From Capsicum annuum (Eukaryota > Streptophyta > Magnoliopsida > Solanales > Solanaceae), in contig NC_061115.1 in NCBI RefSeq assembly GCF_002878395.1, positions 155,915,014 through 155,979,013 of the forward strand: a stretch of 64,000 bases of DNA, written 5' to 3'. The notes beneath the pieces were generated by a model. The model made no database searches and was not told where the DNA came from. It saw only the letters and a list, made by a program, of their open reading frames with translations. Position numbers and translations under genes: made by a program. This document shows, one piece after another, positions 55,503 through 63,662 of this stretch (position 1 is the first letter of the stretch; each line of letters starts with the position of its first letter).

Positions 55503-55709
55503 CTAATTATTATTATTATTATCAGCATCATCATTGTCAGCCGGCCAATCTTCAACCGAAAGTAGCAACAAGGCCCTCCTCAGCCTGCATATCTCGCGTA
55601 GCATTCTTGATCTAACTCCTCCCAATTCCCATTGCAGATCACGAACTTGATTTTGAAGTTCATTCACGGCGTCTTGCAGAAAAGCAACGTCCCACACTGG
55701 GTCAGCCAT
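55503..55709 (-). CDS. Small 68-codon ORF with own promoter signals
   Basis: MADPVWDVAFLQDAVNELQN, then a charged/leucine-rich central helix ('QVRDLQWELGGVRSRMLREI', 'CRLRRALLLLSVEDW') likely to form a coiled coil, ending in an Asp/Asn run made by an (ATT)n microsatellite. It is preceded by TATAAAT at 55807-55801 (about 95 bases before the ATG) and followed by an AATAAA-type signal at about 55455. A related but broken copy lies at 57140-57305. No known domain. It may be a short peptide gene or part of a repeat family that carries its own promoter. Confidence 0.5.
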   Translation of the reverse strand: MADPVWDVAFLQDAVNELQNQVRDLQWELGGVRSRMLREICRLRRALLLLSVEDWPADNDDADNNNNN

Positions 55710-55733
55710 AATCTTATCTTCTAGAGTGTAATA

Positions 55734-55837
55734 TGAAAGACGAGATGCAATAAATAAATAGAGTGTGTATTTGAATGAACGATTAAGTAAGGACGGACCT
55801 ATTTATAGAGGATTGAATTTGAATGAGAGGCAAAAAG
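55734..55837. repeat. 104-bp repeat left of assembly gap
   Basis: Identical to 55938-56041 except for one base (tagagt versus taaagt). See the gap entry: the two copies are probably one genomic stretch. Confidence 0.93.
55797..55811 (-). promoter_or_regulatory. TATA box for the 68-codon ORF
   Basis: Minus strand CTCTATAAATAGGTCC, a near-ideal plant TATA box. The same block (TTTATAAATAGGTCC, minus) stands before the broken copy at about 57325-57338, and the sequence is duplicated beyond the N gap at 56005. Conservation between two copies favours a real promoter. Confidence 0.6.
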
Positions 55838-55937
55838 NNNNNNNNNNNNNNNNNNNNNNNNNNNNNNNNNNNNNNNNNNNNNNNNNNNNNNNNNNNNNNN
55901 NNNNNNNNNNNNNNNNNNNNNNNNNNNNNNNNNNNNN
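55838..55937. other. Assembly gap, 100 N
   Basis: Exactly 100 undetermined bases, a standard scaffold spacer. Both edges carry the same 104-bp sequence in the same orientation, as when two overlapping contig ends were placed next to each other without merging. Confidence 0.97.
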
Positions 55938-56041
55938 TGAAAGACGAGATGCAATAAATAAATAAAGTGTGTATTTGAATGAACGATTAAGTAAGGACGG
56001 ACCTATTTATAGAGGATTGAATTTGAATGAGAGGCAAAAAG
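55938..56041. repeat. 104-bp repeat right of assembly gap
   Basis: Second copy of the gap-flanking sequence, starting at the first base after the Ns. Confidence 0.93.
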
Positions 56042-56048
56042 GCATGAC

Positions 56049-56545
56049 TATTCACCTCCATACATTAATTAATTTTTTGATTAAATTAAGAAAATAAATA
56101 TTGTGATATAAGTCATGACTTTTCAGATTATTATTATTAATTAGTCTTTCGAAGAACCATTTTTATTGAGTTGTGGCAACAAATTCTATATCTGTTGCAT
56201 CAGATAAACATCTGTGACAACATATATATTATCTGTTGCAACAAATATATAATACGTTGCATCAGATAATATATCTGTTGCAGCATATAATCTAACTGTT
56301 CACCTCCATTTATTAATTATATTTTTTATTAATGTGAAAAGTAATGAATTAATTAAATTAAGAAATATTGTGATAAGTCATGAATTTTCAGATTATTATT
56401 ATTAATTAGCTCTTTCCAAGAACTGCTTTGTTTGAGTTGTGACTCGATATAGGTCGCATCAGATAAATCCTCTGTGACAACAGATATATCGTCTATTGCA
56501 ACCATAGTGAACCTGTTGCATCAGATAATTTAATTGTTGTAACAT
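56049..56545. repeat. Tandem duplication, two units of about 248 bp
   Basis: 'ttcacctccat(a/t)(c/t)attaatta' begins unit 1 (about 56049) and unit 2 (about 56298). Both continue 'attaaattaagaaa..attgtgata..agtcatga.ttttcagatt', '(att)n', 'tgagttgtg' and end in TCTGTTGCATCAGATAAT-type words. Each unit contains four or more copies of the CTGTTGCA/TGCAACAG words. Confidence 0.88.
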
Positions 56546-57139
56546 ATAATCTACTTTTTTTAAAAAAAAAAAAAACTATATCATCATATCATTAATCCAA
56601 ATTTACTTACTTTTTTATTTTATAAATAAAAAAATACCTTTTCAAATTCCTTAATAAAATAATAATCATTTTATTATATAATAAATAATTTTAAAAATAA
56701 AAATGGTGAAAAGTCACGATCAGTTATTAAAATTGTGGTTATAAATTGTTTTTATTATTTATTTTCTTATTATTTATTTACGAAACATTTTTCATATTGA
56801 ATAATCGGAACTCCGAGTCATGTCTTTCTTTTCACCCTCTCAATAACAACAATAACCCTTTTTTATTAATAACCGTCAGGTGCAACATATGATCGATCTG
56901 TCGTAGCAAATTAACCTCCAACTGTTGATACAAATTGCTGCTCAATCCCTACCACCAACCGTCGACATGTTAAGAACAAGGAATAAACAGAACGATTATT
57001 ATTAAATACTAAATAAGAATTAAAAATTCAAAGTCAACAATAAAATGAAATGAATGTTCATAAATTTTTGAATCCTTTGGGTAGATTTGATATACAAAAG
57101 AAGGAAAATAATCGCTAAAATAAAAAACATTACCTAATT
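56546..57139. other. AT-rich spacer, nothing recognised
   Basis: No gene. AT-rich with a poly(A) run at 56563-56575 and one 'ggtgcaacatatgatcgatctgtcgtagcaaat' stretch near 56879 that looks like a decayed copy of the CTGTTGCAA words. Confidence 0.6.
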
Positions 57140-57305
57140 ATTATTACTACTATTATTATTATTGTCAATCAGACATCTTTTATTTATCCGGCAGCCTTTC
57201 TTCGAAGTCAGCCAAATATCTCTCTGGAGTTCATTAATCAAACTGTCTTTGAAGTTCATGCAAGGACTCGATATGAATATTCTTGTACGAATCTGGATCA
57301 TCCAT
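57140..57305 (-). pseudogene. Broken copy of the small ORF
   Basis: Minus-strand ATG at 57305 gives 'MDDPDSYKNIHIESLHELQR', which aligns with 'MADPVWDVAFLQDAVNELQN' of the ORF at 55709, then 'QFD' and a stop. Text after the stop ('RYLADFEERLPDK') and the (TTA)n tail at 57145-57165 match the same gene structure. Its TATA box is only about 20 bases from the ATG, so the leader has been shortened by a deletion. Confidence 0.6.
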
Positions 57306-57590
57306 TTTTGTAAGGAGGGACCTATTTATAAATTATTGTATCTCGAAAAGAAAAGAAAATTGCTTTAATATAAGTCTAACAGATGGGTAATCTGTTACAA
57401 AATATATTCTTTCTGTTAGATAACTTACAACATACTGGTAATTTTTTTGCAACAGATGTATATATCTATTTGATTTCTGCAACAGGTTGATCACTGTCGT
57501 AGCAGATGTCTTCAATTGATTGACAATATAAACAAATGTGTCATCTGTTGCAACAAGCTAGTCATCTGTTTATTCAATTTAAGCCATAGA

Positions 57591-59206
57591 TGGACTAGGA
57601 AGAATAAGGTGCGTGCAGATGGATCCACTATCATATGTGTGGGAGTTAAGTATGTATTACTGATAAGGTTACTGGGACAACACACACAAAGTACAATGTT
57701 TTTGTGAATGCAGTTTTTAACCGATTAGGCATTGATCATTCAAACAAGATCCTGCATTGTACCGTTAAGTTTGATGGGTTCAAAATTGATAAGGCTAAGG
57801 ACCTCATGAAGATGGTGCAGATACCCTGTTATGAATTACTGATGGTTGGTGCTCCTGTTTGAGCGTGTCAAGTTTTGAGAAGGGATCAATACTTGTCATC
57901 ACTGCAGAGAACTAATAGCGATTGGACTTAACTTTAAGTGTGCATTAGACCCTTAGAGGGCCCTCAAAGCCTCGCACTGCATCAAATAAGAATAGAAAAC
58001 CAATATAGTTATTGCCCTGGCCAAAATTTATATGGTTGGGTTGCTCGCTCAAGTTGATGATTATATGCCAGAAGGTCCAGTAGGAGAATTCTTTCAAGGG
58101 AAAATAGGTTGTTGATGGAAGACTATATCATCTGAGAGCTAATTAAAGAAGATACACAGGGTAGAAAGTAACTTCTAACGAATCGGCCGATGGAATTATC
58201 TTAACAGATGCGAAATTTAAATCAAGTGAAAATATGAAAGTGTATCCGGTAATGTAATTTCGTCTGTTTTGTCTCTGAAAGAAAAACAATGCAAATGGAT
58301 ACTTTGCTAGGGAGCTGCATGGTCGGGATTATCACCTAGGTAGAAAATAGGAGAAGACCAACAAAGCAGCCTTACGGGCATCGAGGGTAAAAATGATGTT
58401 CAGCAAGTCTAGAAAACTTACACCAACAACAACTGCAGTGAGAATAAGGTAACTAATCGAAGGCGGTAATTTCTGAATTTTATCATCCCATCTTCTTATT
58501 TGTGTTTTTGATCAGGTCCACTGTCGTTGACCTGATTGGAACCACAAACGAGATTGAAAGGCAAATAGAGTATCATTACTTCCTTAGCAATATGGTTATA
58601 ATTGATTGTGTTTTCTTGACTTGACATGCTTTCAACATTCCTTAGAGAAGATCAGATGCTTGCTGTAGTATGTGAATCCAGATAATTTTCAAGCTTGCCT
58701 CCAGCTTGTTGATTTTGTATTCAAGCTGGTTGTTACCGTCTTTGAAGTTGGTAAGGAGTTCCTCATCTCTTGTGAGTTCTATCAGGAACACTACCTTCGA
58801 AGTTGTGGCATTCTAGAAGCCCTTCAGAACACTTTCTCTCCAGAAGCTTTAAAGGATATATGGAGAGTCGCTGTGTTTGTTTTGGGTCAAAATATGTTGA
58901 TACACGTTGAAAATGTGGTCCCAACAGTTAAACAACACACTTTTATCGAGGGTTGCTCTATGCATCTTGCTCAACCAATTTGATAAATTAGTAAGCATGG
59001 AATTACATAGCATATGATTTAAACCGGCTCTACCAAGCCTATCAAATGTTTCGTAACTCCAAGCTCATTATCCTATCAAAACAATATGCCCGAGTTAGTG
59101 CATATAGAAAAAAAGCCTAATCTATCAGCCTTTCTGCTGATCACTCTTCTCCAATATAGATGACAAGATATCTGCTATGCAAAAGTCTACACCATTGCCA
59201 GACATG
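57591..59206 (+). repeat. Long inverted repeat, left arm (gene-like)
   Basis: 1616 bp, reverse complementary to 59219-60829 at about 85 percent by eye. Both arms hold what looks like a decayed transcribed gene pointing at the centre: text 'NGYFARELHGRDYHLGRK' and 'EKTNKAALRASRVKMMFSKS' (about 58295-58415), a GT..AG intron-like segment at 58449-58515, 'STVVDLIGTTNEIERQIEY', and a 103-codon stretch 58672-58983 ('MNPDNFQACLQLVDFVFKLV'). No domain recognised. Stops divide it. Confidence 0.8.
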
Positions 59207-59218
59207 ATTGCCTGGGAA
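59207..59218. other. Spacer of the long inverted repeat
   Basis: Twelve bases (attgcctgggaa) between 'gccagacatg' and 'catgtctggc'. The innermost 45 bases of the arms are nearly perfectly complementary, so the centre could extrude as a cruciform or give a long hairpin RNA. Confidence 0.9.
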
Positions 59219-60829
59219 CATGTCTGGCGATGGTGTAGACTTTTCCATAGCAGATATCTTGTCATCTTAATTGGAGAAGAGCAATCAGCAGAAAGGCTAA
59301 GAGATTGAGCTCGTTCGATTTGTGCACTAACTCGGTCATATTTTTTGATAGAGTAATGATCTTAGAGTTACATATTGTTTGATAGGCTTGGTAGAACCGG
59401 TTTAGATCACACACTACGTAACTCCATGCTTACTTACCAAATTGGTTGAGCAAGATACATAGAGCAATGATAGATAAAAGTATGTTGTTCAACTTTTAGG
59501 ACCACATCTTCAACGTGCATCAACATATTTTGACCTAAAACAAACACAGAGACCCTCCATGTATCCTTTAAGGCTTCTGAAGAAAGTGTTTTGGAGGGCT
59601 TCTAGAATGCCACAACTTTGAACGTAGTGTTCCTGATCGAGCTCGCAAGAGACGAGGAACTCTTTACCAACTTTGAAGAGGGCAACGACCATCTTCAATA
59701 CAGAATCAACAAGCTGGAGGCAAGCTTGAAAATTATCGGGATTCACATACTACAACAAACATTTGATCTTCTCCAAGGAGTGTTGAAAGTATGTCACAGC
59801 AAGAAAACATAATCAATTATAACCATATTGCTAAGGAAGCAATGATACTCTATTTGCCTTTCAATCTCGTTTGTGGTTCCGATAAGGTCAACGACAGTGG
59901 ACCTGATCAAAAACACAAATAAGAAGGCATGGGATGAAATTTAAAATTCATAACTTTGTCGCCTTCGCTTAGATTCCTTATTTTAACTGCAACTGTTGTT
60001 GACATAAGTTTTTTAGACTTACTGTACATTATTTCTACCCTCGATGCCCGTGAGGCTTCTTTGTTGGTCTTCTCTTATTTTCTATCTAGGTGATAATCCC
60101 GACCATGCATCTCCCTAGAAAAGTGTCCATCTGCATTGTTTTTCTTTCAGAGACACAACAGATGAAATTACATTACTAGATATACTTTCATATTTGCACT
60201 TGATTCAGATCTCGCATCTATTAAGATAATTCCACCGGCCAAATTCGTTAGAAGTTACTTTCTATCCTATGTCTCTTCTTCAATTAGCTCTCAGGTGATA
60301 TAGTCTTCCATCAACTACCCATTTTCCTTCGAAAGCATTCTCCTACCGTATATTCTGGCATAAAATCATCACCCCGAGCGAGCAACCCAACCATATAAAT
60401 TTTGGCCAGAGCAATAAATATATTGGTTTTCCATTCTTATTAGATACAGTGCTAAGCTTCGAAGGCCCTCTAAGGGTCCAATGCACCCTAAAAGTTAGTC
60501 CAATCACTATTGAATCTCTTTACAATGACACCAAAATTAGATCCCTTTACAATGCTTGACAAATAAACATGAGCAACAATCGACATTAAATCTTAATAGG
60601 GTATCAGAACCATATTCATGGTCCCTCAGCCTTATCAGTTCAGACCTACCAAACTTAACTGTAAAATTATAGACATCTTGTTTGAACGATCTATGACTAA
60701 TCAGTAAAAACATCATTCACAAAATCAGTGCACTCTATGTGTGTTTCCACGATAACATTATCAGTAATACATACCTCTCACATATGAAGTGGTTCCATCT
60801 ACAAGCATCTTATTCCTCCGATCCCATCT
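59219..60829 (-). repeat. Long inverted repeat, right arm
   Basis: 1611 bp mirror of the left arm. In the minus direction it carries the same gene-like text (78-codon stretch 59746-59510 beginning 'MNPDNFQACLQLVDSVLKMV'). It differs from the left arm by many single-base changes and short indels, so the duplication is old or has been kept apart. The end at about 60829 is 'gatgggatcggaggaat' (minus), matching 'gatggactaggaagaat' at 57591. Confidence 0.8.
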
Positions 60830-60950
60830 TTACTGCAGCCTCTTGAGATAGTCTGTCAAAAGTTGATCAACTGTCAGTTTCTTATATCTACAAAGAAGAG
60901 GAAAAAAATTGATGTCACAAAAAGAACATTGTCCATCTGTTGTATCAAAT

Positions 60951-61039
60951 GTGGAGTCTATTGCAATAGATGTGGAGTCTGTTACAACAGATGTGGAGTC
61001 TGTTGCAATAGATATGGAGTCTGTTGCAACAGATGTGAA
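60951..61039. repeat. 21-bp tandem array, TCTGTTGCAACAGAT core
   Basis: Units begin GTGGAGTCT at 60951, 60972, 60993 and 61014 (ATGGAGTCT), and 61035 (GTGAATTCT), an exact 21-bp period, with (g)ttgcaa(c/t)agat completing each. The + frame reads the heptad VESVATD. The core is a near-palindrome (CTGTTGCAACAG) and is the same word as in the array at 55089. Confidence 0.93.
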
Positions 61040-61049
61040 TTCTGATGGA

Positions 61050-61396
61050 ATATATCAAACTAGCCGGTTTTATTTGTTCCAACAGTTTCTCCATCTGTTA
61101 CAACATCAACAACAACATAAAAATCAATAAAAAAGAAACAACATTTGTTCCAACAACATCATCAACAACAAAGAAGCAACATCCTCTGTACCAGAACCAT
61201 CAACAACACCACAAGTTCCAACAACGCCAACCTCACCAACAACATCAATAACTGCATCAACTATAATAAAACAAAAAAAAATACATACAAAAAAAATGAT
61301 ACTGCCAACAAGGCTTTTAAACTTCTCCCAACAGATGACTTTTTCTCATATTGTAATAAAAATTCTTGGATTGTTTATTCAACACTTACAAATTCC
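61050..61396 (+). other. CAACAA-rich sequence, no gene called
   Basis: Simple (CAACAA)n-like text (61105-61250) yields Gln/His/Asn/Thr-rich frames in two registers; both look like products of the repeat. Confidence 0.6.
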
Positions 61397-61852
61397 TTAA
61401 AAAATTTTTAATAAATATGATATGGGTAAATAGTAATAAATAAAAAAACAGATATAAATAACATGCAAAGAAGAAGACGAGAATGAAAAAGCAATAATGA
61501 ACCATACCTTAATATTAAAAATAGGATCAAAACAGAAATTTAAGTCGAAGACATATATGAATGGGTTTAGATCCGAAAAGATCTTTATGAGAAGAGAAGA
61601 GAAAAGAGAGAAAAAAGGTTGTGACCCTAAAGAGGAGAGAGAAAAAGGTGAAAGTTGAATAAAATAAACTACAGCTGAAAGAAGAGATGAGATAATTTCT
61701 ATAGATGTATTGTGTACGTAGACGTGGTGGTTTTCAATATTCATTAATTTCATTAATAATTTGAGGGGCACGAGGAAGACTAAGACTACTGACATTGAAA
61801 AGACATGACAAAACTGCTCAATGAACTCACTTTTGAGATATCCAAGAAACAT
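61397..61852 (-). CDS. 151-codon hydrophobic ORF, doubtful
   Basis: An open frame (MFLGYLKSEFIEQFCHVFSM ...) rich in Phe/Leu/Ser with three or four hydrophobic stretches. It overlaps a purine-rich stretch on + (61575-61650, 'gagaagagaagagaaaagag'), which on minus is a pyrimidine-rich leader-like sequence. The frame may therefore be a by-product of a 5' leader rather than a protein. No known family. Confidence 0.2.
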   Translation of the reverse strand: MFLGYLKSEFIEQFCHVFSMSVVLVFLVPLKLLMKLMNIENHHVYVHNTSIEIISSLLSAVVYFIQLSPFSLSSLGSQPFFSLFSSLLIKIFSDLNPFIYVFDLNFCFDPIFNIKVWFIIAFSFSSSSLHVIYICFFIYYYLPISYLLKIF

Positions 61853-61924
61853 TTTTTACCGCCTTTAGTAGTAAGTACTACTACTTGATATTATCTATTC
61901 GGACCAGAAGCTTCTTGCTTTAAA

Positions 61925-62265
61925 CAGATATGTCATCTGTTACAACATATATAAATATCTGTTTAGAAATCCAAATAGCTCAGTCATCTATTACACCAGA
62001 TATAAATATCTGTTTAAAAATCCCAAAAGCTTAGTCATCTGTGACAACAGATGAAATATTTATTTGATAATTAATAAAATCAGATATGTCATCTGTTACA
62101 ATAGATATAAATATTTTTTGAAAATTTCCAACAGCTCAGTCATCTTTCACAACTGATACAAATATCTATTTGATAATTAAATTAGATATGTCATCTGTTG
62201 CAACTTATATGTACTTGTTTGAAAATTTTCAACAGCTTAGTCGTTTGTTACAACAGATTTTATAG
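61925..62265. repeat. About 51-bp-period repeat with CATCTGTTACAACAGAT words
   Basis: 'gtcatctgttacaaca..tataaatatctgttt..aaatcc.aa.agctca' recurs about every 50-60 bases (61935, 61984, 62035, 62086, 62142, 62188 and 62240 approx.). Units are degenerate. The word (C)ATCTGTTRCAACAGAT is the same as in the 21-bp arrays, with a longer spacer. Confidence 0.75.
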
Positions 62266-62268
62266 CAA

Positions 62269-62605
62269 TTGATTTAGGTGGAACTAGGGATGAATAAATG
62301 AGCTCGCAGGGTCAACTACAAATCCAATCGAATCTTTGCAATTGCATGGCATTGGTATTGCGTTCATACTGACCCAAGTCATTGATCGATCACTCTGAGT
62401 TAAAAGGAGTTCTCATCAACTCAATTTTAGGATAGTGATAGTACCGAAGTTGATTTAGGTGGAACTAGGGATGACTGAATGAGCTCACAGGGTCAACTAC
62501 AAATCCAATTGTCTTTGCAATTGCATAGCACTGGTATTGCGTTCATCCTGACCCGAGTTGTCGATCGATCACTCTGAGTAGAAATAAGTTCTCATCAACT
62601 CAATA
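62269..62605. repeat. Tandem duplication, two units (181 and 156 bp)
   Basis: Both units start 'ttgatttaggtggaactaggg' (62269 and 62450) and run through 'gagctc(g/a)cagggtcaactac', 'tattgcgttcat.ctgaccc' and 'gatcgatcactctgagt' to 'ttctcatcaactcaat'. About 90 percent alike. No coding frame. Confidence 0.93.
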
Positions 62606-62677
62606 TTTTAAAACTATATCTTTTAAAAATTTTAAAATTAATTAAGACAATTCAGACCAAATTAGCAATTTCAAAAC

Positions 62678-62868
62678 TTGTCATTCTTTTCAAAAACTAC
62701 AAATCAACCCATACAAATCATCTATTTACGTGAAAAATTTTTCATTTTAAATCTTAAGTTCTCGCTCTTCTCTCTCTCTCTCTCTCTCTCGGGGTGTCCT
62801 CTCCCTCTCAAAAATACAAACAATACAAACAACAACTACTCAACATATTGCTCAACCCTTCAAAACAG
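62678..62868 (+). other. Probable 5' leader exon of the right-edge gene
   Basis: Pyrimidine-rich plant leader type, with a (CT)n run at 62770-62790 and (ACAA)n text, ending at CAAAACAG|GTCGAT, a reasonable 5' splice site at 62869. If real, the intron runs to the TTTGTAG acceptor at 63655, just before the ATG at 63663. Inferred from splice signals only. Confidence 0.35.
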
Positions 62869-63139
62869 GTCGATTTTCTTCTCATTTACGACTACATATA
62901 ATTGTTTTTTTTTACTTTATTCCTGCTTGTATCCATTATTTTCTCTATCTTCACATGTAACAGAGTTCGAGAAGAGTTTTAAATTTGTTCTTTATTCTAA
63001 AAAATAGGGCTTTTTATTTAATGATAAAAAAGAATACTTTTAGTTGTATTATCTTCGAGAATGGGTTAACAATTTTGAGTTTTGATGCTAAAGAAGTAGG
63101 AAGCACCTGAGAAAACCCTAGTTTTTGTCTCAGTATTTT

Positions 63140-63312
63140 GTTAACTATCGTGGTATTGTTAGATGGTGTTGGTGGTATTGTTGGGGGCTGTTGGTGGTGG
63201 TGTTGGTATTTGTGTTTTTTGTCGGTGGTCTTGGTGTTGGTATTGGTGGCATTGGTGGTGGTCTTGGTGGCATTGGTCATGGAATTGGTTGTGGTGGTGG
63301 TGGTCCATCTAT
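63140..63312 (+). repeat. (GGT)n/(GTT)n-rich stretch
   Basis: Imperfect trinucleotide repeat. Three + frames are open over it (63125-63346, 63138-63350 and 63163-63456) and read as Gly-, Val- and Trp-rich peptides; their coexistence shows they are repeat artefacts. Confidence 0.85.
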
Positions 63313-63592
63313 TGCAATGGGTGGAAGATCTGTTGGGAGATATTAAATAGGTTTCAAACAGATTCCCCATCTGCTCTAACTAATGGGTTATCCGTTGGAG
63401 TATTTTCTTGTGATGTGGCAGAGAATAATTTATTGAAATTTCTCCACCTATTGTAAAAGGTGGAATATCTGTGGGGAGATATTAAATAGGTCTTCAAATA
63501 GATTTGGGTTTCCCATCTGTTCCAACTGATGGGTTGTCCGTTGGAGTTTTTTTTTGTTATGTGGTAAGAATAATTTATTGAAATTTGTCTCA
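63301..63592. repeat. Tandem duplication, two units of about 145 bp
   Basis: 'tgggagatattaaatagg' (63332) and 'tggggagatattaaatagg' (63472) mark equivalent points; both units run 'tccatct...ggtggaa.atctgt', 'cccatctg.tc.aactgatgggtt.tccgttgga' and 'aataatttattgaaatt'. They contain the words CCATCTGTTCCAACTGATGG, a relative of the CTGTTGCAACAG core. Confidence 0.88.
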
Positions 63593-63662
63593 CCTTTTTA
63601 AAAAAAATTATGCAGACATCAAATGCAATGTATTTTTTTTTTCTTTTGTTTGTAGTTAAAAG

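Noticed and set aside
57591..60829. Mutator or foldback transposon with the 1.6-kb arms as TIRs
   Set aside because: I see no target duplication at 57591/60829, and the arms look like a gene copy rather than transposon ends; kept as an inverted repeat of unknown origin.
63125..63456. Glycine-rich or tryptophan-rich protein
   Set aside because: Three + frames are open together over a GGT/GTT repeat; a microsatellite effect.
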